A stretch of DNA of 64,000 nucleotides from Cuneatibacter caecimuris (GCF_004216775.1 NZ_SGXF01000003.1:348561-412560), one strand, 5' to 3'; positions 43,124-52,620 are shown, counted from the stretch's first letter. Numbers and translations: made by a program. The notes: a model not told the origin generated them from the sequence alone.

Positions 43124-43495
43124 ATGAAAATTATTATTAATCATTCTTCCATGCAGCCGATCTACGAACAGATTGTGGATCAGATTAAAACCGCGGTTTA
43201 TGGAGGCGCGCTGGAAGAAGGAGCCCTGCTTCCCTCTGTTCGAACCTTGTCAAAGGACCTGAAGATCAGCGCGCTGACTGTAAAAAAAGCATACGACGCC
43301 CTGGAGGAAGAGGGCGTTGTGGTGACCGTGCACGGGAAAGGAAGCTTTATCGCCCGCGCGAATCAGGAACTTTTGATGGAGGAGCATAGAAAAGAAGTGG
43401 AAGCCGATTTGGAAATGGCCATCCGAAAAGGTAGAAGCTGTGGAATGAAGGACCAGGAAATCAGAGATTTGTTTGATTTGATGATGGAGGAATAA
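43124..43495 (+). CDS. GntR family regulator (YtrA subfamily)
   Basis: A 123-residue regulator. The winged helix-turn-helix occupies about 10-78 (PIYEQIVDQIKTAVYGGALEEGALLPSVRTLSKDLKIS...) and ends with VVVTVHGKGSFIA. A short helical C-terminal piece of about 45 residues follows. The lack of a large effector domain is typical of the YtrA subfamily, whose members repress an adjacent ABC exporter. ATG 43124 lies 7 bases after AGGAGG; GTG 43121 is in frame. The ABC ATPase gene starts 2 bases after its stop. Confidence 0.93.
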   Translation: MKIIINHSSMQPIYEQIVDQIKTAVYGGALEEGALLPSVRTLSKDLKISALTVKKAYDALEEEGVVVTVHGKGSFIARANQELLMEEHRKEVEADLEMAIRKGRSCGMKDQEIRDLFDLMMEE

Positions 43496-43497
43496 GA

Positions 43498-44349
43498 ATG
43501 TTGCTGGAATTGGAAAATGTTCAGAAGGCTTATTCTCAATTCAGTCTGAGCTGCTCCCTGAAAGTAGAAGAAGGATGTGTGACCGGACTGATCGGTCAGA
43601 ACGGGGCCGGGAAGAGCACGGTATTCAAGTCCATTTTGGATCTGGTATATCCGGACAGCGGGAAAATCAGCGTATTGGGAAAGGATCACAGAGATATTAC
43701 TGTGAAGGATAAAGAGGAGATCGGGGTGGTGCTGGCCGGCAGTGGTTTCAGCGGTTATCTGACGGTCCGCCAGATTATTCCGGTCCTGCGCAGCCTGTAC
43801 AGGAATTTTGATGAAAAAGAGTTTACAGAGCGGTGCAAAAAGTTCCGCCTGCCCACAGATCAGAAGATCAAAGAGTTTTCCACCGGGATGCGGGCGAAGC
43901 TGAATCTGCTGGCAGCGGTATGTCATGGGGCGAGGCTGCTTCTGCTGGATGAGCCCACGGCAGGACTGGATGTGGTGGCCAGGGACAGCATGCTGGGAAT
44001 CCTGAGGGAGTTTATGGAAACAGAGGGCAGAGGAATTTTAATCAGCTCCCATATCTCCAGCGACCTGGAAAGCTTGTGCGACGACTTATATATGATAGAC
44101 AATGGGAAAATTGTGCTTCATGAAGAAACAGACGTGCTGCTGGACAGCTATGGGCTGCTGAAGGTCAGTGAAACAGATTACAGGAAGCTGGATAAACGTT
44201 ATCTGCTTCGTGTAAAAAAAGAGCCGTTTGGCTACAGCTGCCTGACCAATGAAAAAAAATATTACCTGGAAAACTATCCGGAGGCTGCCATAGAAAAGGG
44301 AAGCGTTGACGAAGTGATCACCATGATGACAAAGGGGGAGGCAATATGA
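43498..44349 (+). CDS. ABC transporter ATP-binding protein (YtrB/BcrA type)
   Basis: A 283-residue ATPase. Walker A is GQNGAGKST near 35, Walker B is [15 protein letters not shown] near 148 and the H-loop is ILISSHISSDLESL. The signature reads FSTGMRAKL instead of LSGGQ, as in many YtrB/BcrA-type exporters of the GntR-linked class. A C-terminal regulatory part of about 65 residues follows. It works with the permease encoded by the overlapping next gene. Substrate unknown; relatives respond to cell-wall antibiotics. Confidence 0.92.
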   Translation: MLLELENVQKAYSQFSLSCSLKVEEGCVTGLIGQNGAGKSTVFKSILDLVYPDSGKISVLGKDHRDITVKDKEEIGVVLAGSGFSGYLTVRQIIPVLRSLYRNFDEKEFTERCKKFRLPTDQKIKEFSTGMRAKLNLLAAVCHGARLLLLDEPTAGLDVVARDSMLGILREFMETEGRGILISSHISSDLESLCDDLYMIDNGKIVLHEETDVLLDSYGLLKVSETDYRKLDKRYLLRVKKEPFGYSCLTNEKKYYLENYPEAAIEKGSVDEVITMMTKGEAI

Positions 44350-45011
44350 CCGGACTGCTGAAAAAAGATTTGAGCCTGACAATGGTTAATAAAAAACTGT
44401 TCATGATTATTCCCTTTGTAGCTCTGATGCTTTTGGTGATGGGAAACGGGGATAATGTATCGTTTGTAATGGGTTATCTGGCGGTAATGTTCGGGATTCT
44501 GGTACTGACAACCATTTCCTATGATGAAATGGACCACAGTGATACCTTCCTTTTGACCCTTCCGGTATCCCGGGAACTTTATGTCCGCGAAAAGTATGTA
44601 TTTGCGCTGCTGACATCTTTTGGGGGCTGGCTGCTGTCTCTCTTTTTCACAGGTGCCTATCAGATGATTGCAGGCTCCGGGATTGCAGACTGGGCTTCCT
44701 GGCTGGGAGGCTCCGCAGCCTTTCTCCCGCCGGTATTTCTGCTGCTGGCAATCATTATTCCGGTGCAGCTGAAGTTTGGTGCTGATAACGGACGGATTGT
44801 GATGGTTGGCGTTGTGGTGGTGCTTATGGTAGGAATCATGGGGATTTCCAAGTTCCTGGAAGGAAACGGCATTGATATCGGGTCTATTTTAAACCGTTTC
44901 CTGGTTGATAATACTGTATTCACTATTATAACGGCAGTTCTGGCTGCGGCATTGGCCCTGATGGCATCTCTGGCAGTGAGCATTGGAATCATGCGTAAAA
45001 AACAGTTCTGA
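44346..45011 (+). CDS. ABC-2 type permease
   Basis: A 221-residue membrane protein with six hydrophobic segments. The loop YDEMDHSDTFLLTLPVSRELYVREKYVFALL (about 59-89) is the hallmark of the ABC2_membrane_5 family of small ABC-2 permeases. It overlaps the ATPase gene by ATGA, indicating translational coupling. Confidence 0.9.
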   Translation: MTGLLKKDLSLTMVNKKLFMIIPFVALMLLVMGNGDNVSFVMGYLAVMFGILVLTTISYDEMDHSDTFLLTLPVSRELYVREKYVFALLTSFGGWLLSLFFTGAYQMIAGSGIADWASWLGGSAAFLPPVFLLLAIIIPVQLKFGADNGRIVMVGVVVVLMVGIMGISKFLEGNGIDIGSILNRFLVDNTVFTIITAVLAAALALMASLAVSIGIMRKKQF

Positions 45012-45017
45012 TCCTGT

Positions 45018-45046
45018 TTGACCTTTTCCCGGCAGTCTGCTATAAT
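45018..45046 (+). promoter_or_regulatory. greA promoter
   Basis: TTGACC (45018-45023), a 17-bp spacer and a perfect TATAAT (45041-45046), about 40 bp before the ATG at 45085. Confidence 0.8.
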
Positions 45047-45084
45047 GAATCAGGGATTTGAAAAATCCTGCCAGGAGGAATATC

Positions 45085-45585
45085 ATGCATGACAAATTGA
45101 CCCAGGAAGATATCAGGAAAATTCAGGAAGAGATTGACTACAGAAAGCTGGTGGTGCGTCAGGAAGCTCTTGAAGCAGTGAAAGAAGCCAGGGCCCACGG
45201 GGATCTCAGTGAAAATTTCGAATATCATGCTGCCAAAAAGGATAAAAATCAAAACGAAAGCCGCATCCGGTACCTGGAACGGATGCTCAAGACCGCTCAG
45301 GTGGTGGAAGACCGTTCAGGCTCGGACGAGGTAGGAATTAACAATACCATAACCCTGTACTTTGAGGAAGATGAGGAAGAAGAAACATATAAGCTGGTGA
45401 CTACCGTTCGCGGCAATTCCCTGAAAGGGCTGATCAGCATAGAATCCCCTATCGGAAGGGCCGTGCTGGGACACAGGCAGGGAGACCGCGTCTATGTTCA
45501 GGTCAGCCAGGCCTCCGGCTATTATGTGGAAATCAGAAAAATAGAAAAGACAGAGGACGAAGGCGAAAAGCTCAGAAGCTTCTGA
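45085..45585 (+). CDS. greA: GreA/GreB family transcription elongation factor
   Basis: A 166-residue protein. The N-terminal coiled coil (about 1-75) has the family motif AVKEARAHGDLSENFEYHAAKK with the acidic tip residues D and E that act at the RNA polymerase active site. The C-terminal FKBP-like domain carries SLKGLISIESPIGRAVLGHRQGD. It rescues backtracked polymerase by stimulating transcript cleavage. ATG 45085 follows CCAGGAGGAATATC. It may be a GreA paralogue, because GreA proper is usually about 158 residues and linked to lysS in Firmicutes. Confidence 0.9.
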   Translation: MHDKLTQEDIRKIQEEIDYRKLVVRQEALEAVKEARAHGDLSENFEYHAAKKDKNQNESRIRYLERMLKTAQVVEDRSGSDEVGINNTITLYFEEDEEEETYKLVTTVRGNSLKGLISIESPIGRAVLGHRQGDRVYVQVSQASGYYVEIRKIEKTEDEGEKLRSF

Positions 45586-45598
45586 AGAATACAGCCAG

Positions 45599-45629
45599 GC
45601 GGCATGCGGATCAGCATGCCGCTGTTTTT
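45599..45629 (+). terminator. greA terminator
   Basis: GCGGCATGC (45599-45607) pairs perfectly with 45614-45622, then TG and TTTTT. Bases 45628-45645 (TTGTTGCATAGGATAGT) look like a remnant of the left arm of repeat hairpin 1. The rest of 45646-45866 is AT-rich leader of the lyase gene without another gene. Confidence 0.8.
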
Positions 45630-45866
45630 GTTGCATAGGATAGTTGGTCCTAAAAGAGGGGGAATAAATGATTCTACTTATCAAGCAGCGGGAAAAGAGA
45701 TATAATAAATTTTATAACTGAAAGTGCGCGTATTGCTGGGTCTCTTATTGAAACACGCTGCATTTCAGAAAAATTAAAGCCGGGGGGAGGCGTCAAAATC
45801 AGGTGTTTTTGGTATGAGGGAAAATAATAAATAATTTAAAATAATATTATAAAAGGAGGAGAATTT

Positions 45867-48800
45867 ATGAGAGGCAAAAAGAAGGGCTGCAGGCGCTTCC
45901 TGGCGCTGGTGCTCGCAGGGGTGCTTGCGGTTACGGGGCTGCCCGGCGGCACGCAGGTACAGGCAGCAGAAGCAGAGCCTGTGACGGTTACTACAGAAAA
46001 GGATGTATATGTCCAGGGCGGCGGTGATGCAAATAAGGTAATGACCGGGTCAAACATTGTCATAAAGACGCCGGAGAGTTCATCGCTGAACTCTACTTAT
46101 CACCGCAGAGGGCTGATTGAGTTTGATCTGACAGGCGCGCCGGAGAAGTGCAATACTGCTGTCCTGAAACTTCAGGTGGCAGCGCTGGGCAAACAATACA
46201 ATAACACAGACCGCATGGTAGTCTATACGACAGGGACGGGCTGGGATGCGTCGGCCATGACCTGGAACAAGATGCCGGAGAGGACTTCACAGGAGCCTGC
46301 CGCTTCCGCCTATAAGGCAAATATCGACGGAAACCAGGGCGTTGGGGATTTCATGTGCATCGATATCAGCAAAGCAGTGGAAACAGCGCTGAAAAACGGA
46401 GAGACCTCCATCAGCCTGGAGCTGGAATTTCCGGTTCCCCAGGGCGGCGACCACGCGCTTTATTTTTACCGTCATACTGCGGAAGGGAAGACCGGACCGC
46501 AGCTGGTGCTTTCCCACGACGCGGTGAAGGACCAGTACGACGAGATCTGTGCAGGGCTGCGCAAGAAATGGTACGACTATATCCTGGGCGGAGAGCTGGA
46601 TCTGAATGATCCGACGGTCAGCAGCTATGTGGCTTCCGTACATAAGACTGCAGAAAAATATCTGGCGGACATGAATAAGAGCGATGCGGCCGGGAGAAAA
46701 ACGCTGTGGAATGATCTTCCGATCACAGTTTATCCTTCCAGCGATACCGGAAGCGCCGCGAAGGTGAGCTCAGGGAATGTGACGTCTAACTTCCAGAGAT
46801 TAAAATCCCTTGCCATGGCGTATGAAACAAAGGGCGGCGCCCTTTATCAGAATGAAACCCTGCTGGCGGAGATCATCTCAGGGCTGGATTTTATGGTAGA
46901 TACATATTACAACGGAACCACCAGCACCAACTGGGGCAACTGGTATCACTGGGAAATCGGAACCCCCCAGGCTTTAGCGTCAACCTTGATCATTCTTCAG
47001 AACAAGCTGACAGAGGCCCAGCTGGAGAAATATATGACCGGAATCGAACGCTATGACAGCGGATGCGGTTCTGCAGGCATTCCGGGTTCTCCCACCATGA
47101 CAGGCGCAAACCTGCTGGACAAGGCCCTGGTGGTTGCCCAGGCGGGAGTCCTGACAAATGATGCGCAGAAGCTTGCGCATGTAAGAGACGCCCAGAAGAG
47201 TGTTTACACCTATGTGACAAAGGACGACGGTTTCTATCGGGACGGTTCCTTTATCCAGCATCATACCCTTTCCTACACAGCGGGATACGGCGCTACGCTG
47301 TACGGCGGGATCGGCGTATTTTTCTATATGCTGGACGGAACACCCTGGGCGATCCAGTACGCGGACGGCAGCGAGCAGATGGTGTACGACACGATCTTTA
47401 ACTCCATCGAGCCTCTGATCTATGACATGCAGATCGCAGACAGCACGGCAGGACGCGGCATCGTGCGCCCGACAGCGAACACCCGCACCCGTGCGGTTGG
47501 CATCGTGGCCTCCATCCTTCCCATCGGGGCTTCCATGAAGGGAGAGATGAAAGCGCGGTTTGACAGTTTTGTAAAAGACTTTATCCAGACGGATGAAGAT
47601 TATTATTTCAGCCATATGGGCAACATCACGAATATCCAGCTGGCGAAGAAAATCATGAATGACAGTTCCGTACAGCCAAGACAGAACTATTCTGTACATA
47701 AGACTTATGCCGGAATGGACCGTGTATCCCATGTCCGTCCGGACTACATGTTCAATATTTCCATGAGCTCCACCCGGCAGAGCAAGTTTGAGAACTACAG
47801 CGACGAGGGATATAAGACCTGGAATATTGCAGATGGTATGACATATCTGTACACAGATGAACTGGATCAGTACACCAATGATTATTGGGCGGTCATCGAT
47901 CCGTTCCGCCTGCCGGGGACTACCATGGAGCGGGCTCTCACGAGAAAGAACTTTACGGCACAGGCAGAATCAGGCAGGACGCCTTATGACTGGGCCGGCG
48001 GAGTGACGCTGGGCACATACGGAACAGCCGGCGTGCAGATGAAATCCCTTGGAAATGAGACAAGCGGAAACGGCGGCGGCCTGACAGGAGCTGATTCCAA
48101 GAAATCATGGTTCATGTTTGATCATGAGATCGTTGCCATCGGAAGCAGCATCACATCTACTACAGGAAACTGTGTGGAGACGGTCATTGATAACCGTCAG
48201 ATAAAGGGAGATTTGTCCAATCAGGTGACTGTCAACGGAGAGACGCCGGATATCACAGACAACAGCGCCAACAATGACAAACACGGCACTGTAATCGAGA
48301 ATGCCAAATGGGCGAATATCCAGGGCAGTACCGCGAACTCCACGATCGGATATTACTTCCCGGCAGAGGGCACGGCAATCAATGCCCTGAAAGAGTTCCG
48401 CCAGTCCAATTATAATACGCAGAGCAGCGTCAATAAAGAAGCCAGCGGCGGATATGCGACGCTGTGGTTTGATCACGGAAAGAACCCCTCAGGGGACAGC
48501 TATGAATACGTGATCCTGCCGGGAATGAACGCAGAAGAGACTGCGGCCTATGCAGGAAATCCGCAGATCGAGGTCCTGGCGAATAATGACAGCGTCCATG
48601 CGGCGCGCCACAATGGTCTGGGCATGACTGGACTGAATTTCTGGAAAAATGAGACGGCGACCGCAGCCGGCGTTACTTCTGACAGCCAGGCTTCGGTGAT
48701 GATGCAGCAGACAGACAATACCCTGGAGATTGCTGTATCAGATCCCACACAGAAGAATAACGGAACCATCGAACTGACCGTGGACGTACCGGGCGTATCG

Positions 48801-50489
48801 GTGATTGCGCAGGACAATACAGTTACAGTGACGCAGCTTGCGCCCCAGGTCAAAATCAGCGTAAACGTGGCAGGCTCTATGGGACGCAGCCATACCGTGA
48901 AACTGGAGCTGGAAGTGCCTGTGGACAAGACAGGGCTGCAGGAGCTGTATGATGAAATAGATGGAGAAGTAAAGGAAGGCGGCCTGAAGGAAAGCGATTA
49001 TACGGCGGAGAGCTGGGGGCTGCTGACGGAAGCGCTGGAAAATGCAGAAACAGTTCTCGGCAAGGACGACGCAAGCCAGGACGATGTAAACGCGGCGAAG
49101 GAATTGCTGAGCGGCGCGAGAAACGGGCTGATCGCCGAGAAATCAAAGCTGCAGGATCTGTATGACGTGATAGTGGGAATGGGACTGAAGGAGAGCGATT
49201 ATACGGCGGAGAGCTGGGGACCGTTTGCGGAAGCGTTGGGGAATGCAGAAACTGTGCTGGGAAATGACGGCGCAAGCCCGGCGGATGTGACGGCTGCGTA
49301 CGAAGCGCTGAGCAGCGCCAGAAAAGGGCTGATTACCGACAATACAAAGCTGCAGGAACTTTATGATGAAATAAAGGGAATGGGCCTGAAGGAAAGCGAT
49401 TATACAGCGGAGAGCTGGGGACCGTTTGCGGAAGCGCTGAATAAAGCAGAAATCGTGCTGGGAGATGAGAAAGCGAGTCCTTCAGATGTGGCAGAGGCCA
49501 GTGAAACGCTGAAAAACGCGAAAGAAGGTCTGACCGCCGACAATACAAAGCTGAAAGACCTTTATGATGAAATAAAGGGAATGGGCCTGAAGGAAAACGA
49601 TTATACGGCGGAGAGCTGGGAGCCGTTTGCAGAAGCGCTGAATAAAGCGGAAACTGTGCTGGGAAATAAGAAAGCCAGCCCTTCAGACGTGGCAGAAGCT
49701 TGTGCCGCGTTGAAAAACGCCAAGGAAGGGCTGGTTGTGGATAAGGCAGAGCTGAGGGCCCTGTATGAGGAAATAAAGGGCAGCGGCCTGAAGGGCAGCG
49801 ATTATACCGCGAAGAGCTGGGCGGTGTTTGCAGTAGCATATCAGAATGCAGAAAATGTCCTGGAGAATGACGCGAGTCCTGCAGACGTGGCGGCTGCATA
49901 TCAAGCGCTGAAAAGCGCCAAAGAGGGGCTGGCTGCCGACAATACAAAGCTGAAAGACCTGTATGATGAAATAAAAGGAATGGGCCTGAAGGAGAGCGAT
50001 TATACGGCGGAGAGCTGGGGGCCGTTTGCGGAAGCGCTGAATAAAGCGGAAACAATTCTTGGCGATGATAAAGCAAGTCCCGCAGACATAGCGGCCGCAT
50101 TCAAAGCGCTGAGCAACGCCAAAAAGGAGCTGAAGCTTGTTCCAAAGGATGTTGTGGATAAAACAGGTCTGCAGGGCCTCTATGATGAGGTGAAAGATCT
50201 GAAGGAGAGTGATTATACGGCAGAGAGCTGGGGGCCGTTTGCGGAAGCCAGGGAGAAAGCCAAGGCAGTTCTTGACAAAGACGATGCGAGCCAGGCTGAA
50301 GTGGATGAGGCGCACGGTGCGCTGAGCGCTTTAAGAGAAGGACTGATAAAAGCGGATACAGGCAAACCTGATCCGGACAGCCCCGCCACCGGCGACCAGA
50401 CAAATCTTTTGTTCTGGGTTATGATGATGGTACTTGCAGGAGGAGCATGCGCAGCGGCCAGACGCCGCAGCAGAAGAAAATCTATCTGA
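45867..50489 (+). CDS. secreted polysaccharide lyase family 8 enzyme with FIVAR repeats and sorting signal
   Basis: A 1540-residue surface enzyme. A signal peptide (about 1-36) is followed by a DNRLRE/CBM96-like domain (about 40-210) and the PL8 alpha-toroid and beta domains (about 220-1015). PL8 lyases cleave uronic-acid glycans such as hyaluronan, chondroitin or xanthan. Catalytic residues align with streptococcal hyaluronate lyase: N415 (TGANLLD), H465 and Y474 (QHHTLSYTAGYG), spaced 50 and 9 residues as in that enzyme, R530 near GRGIVRP, and the aromatic patch NWYHWEIGTP near 358. Seven FIVAR repeats (about 1019-1500) follow. The C-terminus has SPATGD, a hydrophobic stretch and RRRSRRKSI, a sortase signal of the (S/N)PxTG type. 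The substrate cannot be fixed from sequence. Confidence 0.92.
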   Translation: MRGKKKGCRRFLALVLAGVLAVTGLPGGTQVQAAEAEPVTVTTEKDVYVQGGGDANKVMTGSNIVIKTPESSSLNSTYHRRGLIEFDLTGAPEKCNTAVLKLQVAALGKQYNNTDRMVVYTTGTGWDASAMTWNKMPERTSQEPAASAYKANIDGNQGVGDFMCIDISKAVETALKNGETSISLELEFPVPQGGDHALYFYRHTAEGKTGPQLVLSHDAVKDQYDEICAGLRKKWYDYILGGELDLNDPTVSSYVASVHKTAEKYLADMNKSDAAGRKTLWNDLPITVYPSSDTGSAAKVSSGNVTSNFQRLKSLAMAYETKGGALYQNETLLAEIISGLDFMVDTYYNGTTSTNWGNWYHWEIGTPQALASTLIILQNKLTEAQLEKYMTGIERYDSGCGSAGIPGSPTMTGANLLDKALVVAQAGVLTNDAQKLAHVRDAQKSVYTYVTKDDGFYRDGSFIQHHTLSYTAGYGATLYGGIGVFFYMLDGTPWAIQYADGSEQMVYDTIFNSIEPLIYDMQIADSTAGRGIVRPTANTRTRAVGIVASILPIGASMKGEMKARFDSFVKDFIQTDEDYYFSHMGNITNIQLAKKIMNDSSVQPRQNYSVHKTYAGMDRVSHVRPDYMFNISMSSTRQSKFENYSDEGYKTWNIADGMTYLYTDELDQYTNDYWAVIDPFRLPGTTMERALTRKNFTAQAESGRTPYDWAGGVTLGTYGTAGVQMKSLGNETSGNGGGLTGADSKKSWFMFDHEIVAIGSSITSTTGNCVETVIDNRQIKGDLSNQVTVNGETPDITDNSANNDKHGTVIENAKWANIQGSTANSTIGYYFPAEGTAINALKEFRQSNYNTQSSVNKEASGGYATLWFDHGKNPSGDSYEYVILPGMNAEETAAYAGNPQIEVLANNDSVHAARHNGLGMTGLNFWKNETATAAGVTSDSQASVMMQQTDNTLEIAVSDPTQKNNGTIELTVDVPGVSVIAQDNTVTVTQLAPQVKISVNVAGSMGRSHTVKLELEVPVDKTGLQELYDEIDGEVKEGGLKESDYTAESWGLLTEALENAETVLGKDDASQDDVNAAKELLSGARNGLIAEKSKLQDLYDVIVGMGLKESDYTAESWGPFAEALGNAETVLGNDGASPADVTAAYEALSSARKGLITDNTKLQELYDEIKGMGLKESDYTAESWGPFAEALNKAEIVLGDEKASPSDVAEASETLKNAKEGLTADNTKLKDLYDEIKGMGLKENDYTAESWEPFAEALNKAETVLGNKKASPSDVAEACAALKNAKEGLVVDKAELRALYEEIKGSGLKGSDYTAKSWAVFAVAYQNAENVLENDASPADVAAAYQALKSAKEGLAADNTKLKDLYDEIKGMGLKESDYTAESWGPFAEALNKAETILGDDKASPADIAAAFKALSNAKKELKLVPKDVVDKTGLQGLYDEVKDLKESDYTAESWGPFAEAREKAKAVLDKDDASQAEVDEAHGALSALREGLIKADTGKPDPDSPATGDQTNLLFWVMMMVLAGGACAAARRRSRRKSI
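48921..50360 (+). repeat. seven tandem FIVAR-type coding repeats
   Basis: The lyase gene carries seven units of about 195-210 bp. Each encodes a ...LY(D/E)EI..GLKESDYTAESWGPFAEAL..AE.VL....AS..DV..A...L..A..GL pattern. Units 3, 4 and 6 are nearly identical at the DNA level (TATGATGAAATAAAGGGAAT and the stretch after it), pointing to recent duplication. Unit 5 is the most diverged and unit 7 is shortened before the sorting signal. Confidence 0.9.
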
Positions 50490-50505
50490 ACAAAATTTGA
50501 CAGAT

Positions 50506-50554
50506 AAAAATATATGGCTGGGATCCAAAACATGGTCCCGGCCATATATTTTTT
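50506..50554 (+). terminator. terminator of the lyase gene
   Basis: AAAAATATATGGC (50506-50518) pairs with GCCATATATTTTT (50541-50553), with an inner GGGA/TCCC step. The hairpin ends in a T-run. Confidence 0.8.
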
Positions 50555-50674
50555 AGCAAAAACACCATTCCCCATGCAGCAAAACCCTCCGGGGGATGCG
50601 CACTGCGCGCTAAAGAAATATGGCCGCTAAAGCGACCGTGCTTCGGCGTGAGAGTCCGGCTCGCCGGACTCTTT
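50555..50674 (+). repeat. multi-hairpin intergenic repeat, copy E
   Basis: It follows the lyase terminator directly. The left arm of hairpin 1 is degraded (AGCAAAAACACCATTCC against CCCATGCAGC); hairpins 2-6 are intact. Hairpin 5 is CGTGC-TTCG-GCGTG, in which two pairs have become G-U but the UUCG loop is kept. Hairpin 6 is GAGTCCGG-CTCG-CCGGACTC, then TTTATT. Confidence 0.85.
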
Positions 50675-50692
50675 ATTCTCAGAAATTATTCA

Positions 50693-51874
50693 TCAGTCCT
50701 GCAGATAAATATTCACCGCATTGCGCAGGCCGCGCGTCAGACGGTTGGTGCCGGCATTCTGCTTCTGCATCCCCAGCAGGAATGTCAGCCCCTGTTCCGG
50801 GGCGTTGGAGAAGTAGGGGCCGAGCCAGCCGTCCCAGCCGTATTCTCCCGTCAGGCCATGATATCCTGACATGCCGGGGCGCGCCATCACGCGCATCAGA
50901 TTGCCGTAGGTATATCCGGTCAGTCCGTCCCAGTTCTTCCACATGGCCTCCTGCTGCCAGGGCAGGAGCTCCGCCCGGGTGAAGAAGCGTACGGTAGCCG
51001 GGCTCATGATTTGCTTCCCCAGATACATACCATCGTCCATAAGCATTTGAGCGAAATGGGAATAATCCAGCAATGTGGAGACCAGGCCCGCTCCCCCTGA
51101 TTCAAAAGCAGGGGGCTGCTCCATGGTGTAGCTGATGCCCAAATGGTCGGTGGGAGCCTCCCGCAGAACGCCGTCCACAGGATTGTATACCCTGGCAAAA
51201 CGGGGGCGCTTTTCCGGCGGAACCCAGAAACCTGTGTCCATCATGTCCAGAGGCTGGAACAGGTTTTTTTTCAGAAATTCACCGAATGACATGCCGGAAA
51301 CCACCTCCACCACCGCGCCCAGCACATCAGCGGAAGTGCCGTACATCCAGGAAGAGCCTGGGGCGAATTCCAGCCTGTTTTTACCCAGGAGGTTTGCGAA
51401 TTCTACGGTTCCGATGGGAGAACAGGTTTTACAGGAATCTTTAAGCGCCCGGAAGGAACGGGAAACCTCAGGATCCGTGGCCAGCCCTGGTTTGGGATAC
51501 GCCAGACCGGATGTCATGGAAAGCAGATCATGGATGCACATTTCCCGGGGAACCGGATAGGAGTCATTGCCGCAGGCTACCGTTTGATTGCGGAATCCCG
51601 GCAGATAGCGGGATACAGGATCGTATAAATCCAGTACGCCCTGCTCCGTCAGCAGCATGACTGCCGCTCCTGTAATTGGTTTGGTCATTGAGTACAGGCG
51701 CAGGATCGTATCCGGCGTCATGGGAAGGCCTTTTTCCATGTCTCTCCACCCTGCCTGACAGGAGAGAATATTCCTGCCGTTTTGAAATACCATCAGGCAG
51801 CAGCCTGCAGCAAATTGTTCTTCCACAGCCCGCTGCATGATGGCAGCGCACTGTTGTTCCAGTTTTTGAATCAT
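50693..51874 (-). CDS. serine hydrolase (class C beta-lactamase/esterase family)
   Basis: A 393-residue protein of the beta-lactamase family (peptidase S12 type). The nucleophile motif is LYSMTKPITGAAVMLL (S-x-x-K near 66). A Tyr motif MYGTSADVLGAVVEV lies near 178, and a C-terminal HGLTGEYGWDGWLGPYF replaces the usual KTG-box region with an HGxTG-type sequence. No signal peptide is seen, so an intracellular esterase or amidase role is more likely than beta-lactam resistance. Start ATG 51874 follows AAGGAGGAGC. It follows the SDR gene by 14 bases on the same strand, so the two are probably co-transcribed. Confidence 0.85.
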   Translation of the reverse strand: MIQKLEQQCAAIMQRAVEEQFAAGCCLMVFQNGRNILSCQAGWRDMEKGLPMTPDTILRLYSMTKPITGAAVMLLTEQGVLDLYDPVSRYLPGFRNQTVACGNDSYPVPREMCIHDLLSMTSGLAYPKPGLATDPEVSRSFRALKDSCKTCSPIGTVEFANLLGKNRLEFAPGSSWMYGTSADVLGAVVEVVSGMSFGEFLKKNLFQPLDMMDTGFWVPPEKRPRFARVYNPVDGVLREAPTDHLGISYTMEQPPAFESGGAGLVSTLLDYSHFAQMLMDDGMYLGKQIMSPATVRFFTRAELLPWQQEAMWKNWDGLTGYTYGNLMRVMARPGMSGYHGLTGEYGWDGWLGPYFSNAPEQGLTFLLGMQKQNAGTNRLTRGLRNAVNIYLQD

Positions 51875-51888
51875 CTCTTAGCTCCTCC

Positions 51889-52620
51889 TTAAATCCATCC
51901 GCCGTCCAGCGTGATCACCTGACCGGTCAGATATCCGGCTTTGTAGGCCAGATGGTAGACCAGATCCGCCACCTCAGAGGCTTTGCCCAGACGGTTCATG
52001 GGGATTTCATCTATCAAAGAAATTAATTCTTCATCGCTCATAAAACTGTTCATTTCCGTATCAATGGCTCCGCAGGCCACCGCATTGACCTGAATTCCGC
52101 TGGGAGCTGCTTCCTTTGCCAGAGCCCTGGTCAGCGCGTTGACGCCGCCCTTGGCTGCAGAATAGGCGGTCTCACAGGAAGCGCCTGTAGTCCCCCATAC
52201 GGAAGAGACATTGATGATCCTGCCGGATTTCCGTGATATCATATCCGGCAGCGCCAGCTTGCAGCAATAAAACACAGAATCTAAATTAACCCGGATGACT
52301 CTGTCCCAGTCCTCCGGCGTCATATCCTGGAACAGACCAATATAAGAAATACCGGCATTGTTTACCAGCACGTCAGGAGATCCGAACTGTTTCTTTACCA
52401 GATCGAACATCTCGCGGCAATTGTCGTACACGCCCACATCCCCCACATAAGCCAGACATTCCGTCTGATATGATTCCACCTCTTTTTTTACCTGCATCAG
52501 ATCATCTCTGCGGGAAACACAATTGATCGCCACCCGATACCCTTTCTGAGCGAACTTCAGAGCGACTGCTTTTCCGATTCCGCGGGAAGCCCCGGTTACC
52601 AGCACTGTTTTTTTACTCAC
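51889..52620 (-). CDS. SDR family oxidoreductase (FabG/YmfI-like)
   Basis: A 243-residue short-chain dehydrogenase. The NAD(P) loop is TGASRGIGKAVALKF, then NNAGIS, with catalytic S (NVSSVWG), Y and K (YSAAKGG) near 150-156. The C-terminus is YLTGQVITLDGGWI. The LFQDMTPEDWDRVI and MNRLGKASEVADLVYHLA stretches resemble proteins annotated as elongation factor P 5-aminopentanone reductase (YmfI) as well as FabG-type reductases; no efp or fab genes are nearby to decide. The GTG start follows AAGAGGGATC. First gene of a two-gene minus-strand unit. Confidence 0.85.
   Translation of the reverse strand: MSKKTVLVTGASRGIGKAVALKFAQKGYRVAINCVSRRDDLMQVKKEVESYQTECLAYVGDVGVYDNCREMFDLVKKQFGSPDVLVNNAGISYIGLFQDMTPEDWDRVIRVNLDSVFYCCKLALPDMISRKSGRIINVSSVWGTTGASCETAYSAAKGGVNALTRALAKEAAPSGIQVNAVACGAIDTEMNSFMSDEELISLIDEIPMNRLGKASEVADLVYHLAYKAGYLTGQVITLDGGWI

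Noticed and set aside
50620-50982. 120-codon plus-strand frame after the lyase gene
   Set aside because: It starts inside repeat copy E and then runs antisense to the serine hydrolase gene, whose own frame has clear family motifs.
50693-51874. Beta-lactamase conferring resistance
   Set aside because: The S-x-x-K motif is present, but no signal peptide is seen and the KTG box is replaced. A general serine hydrolase is the safer call.
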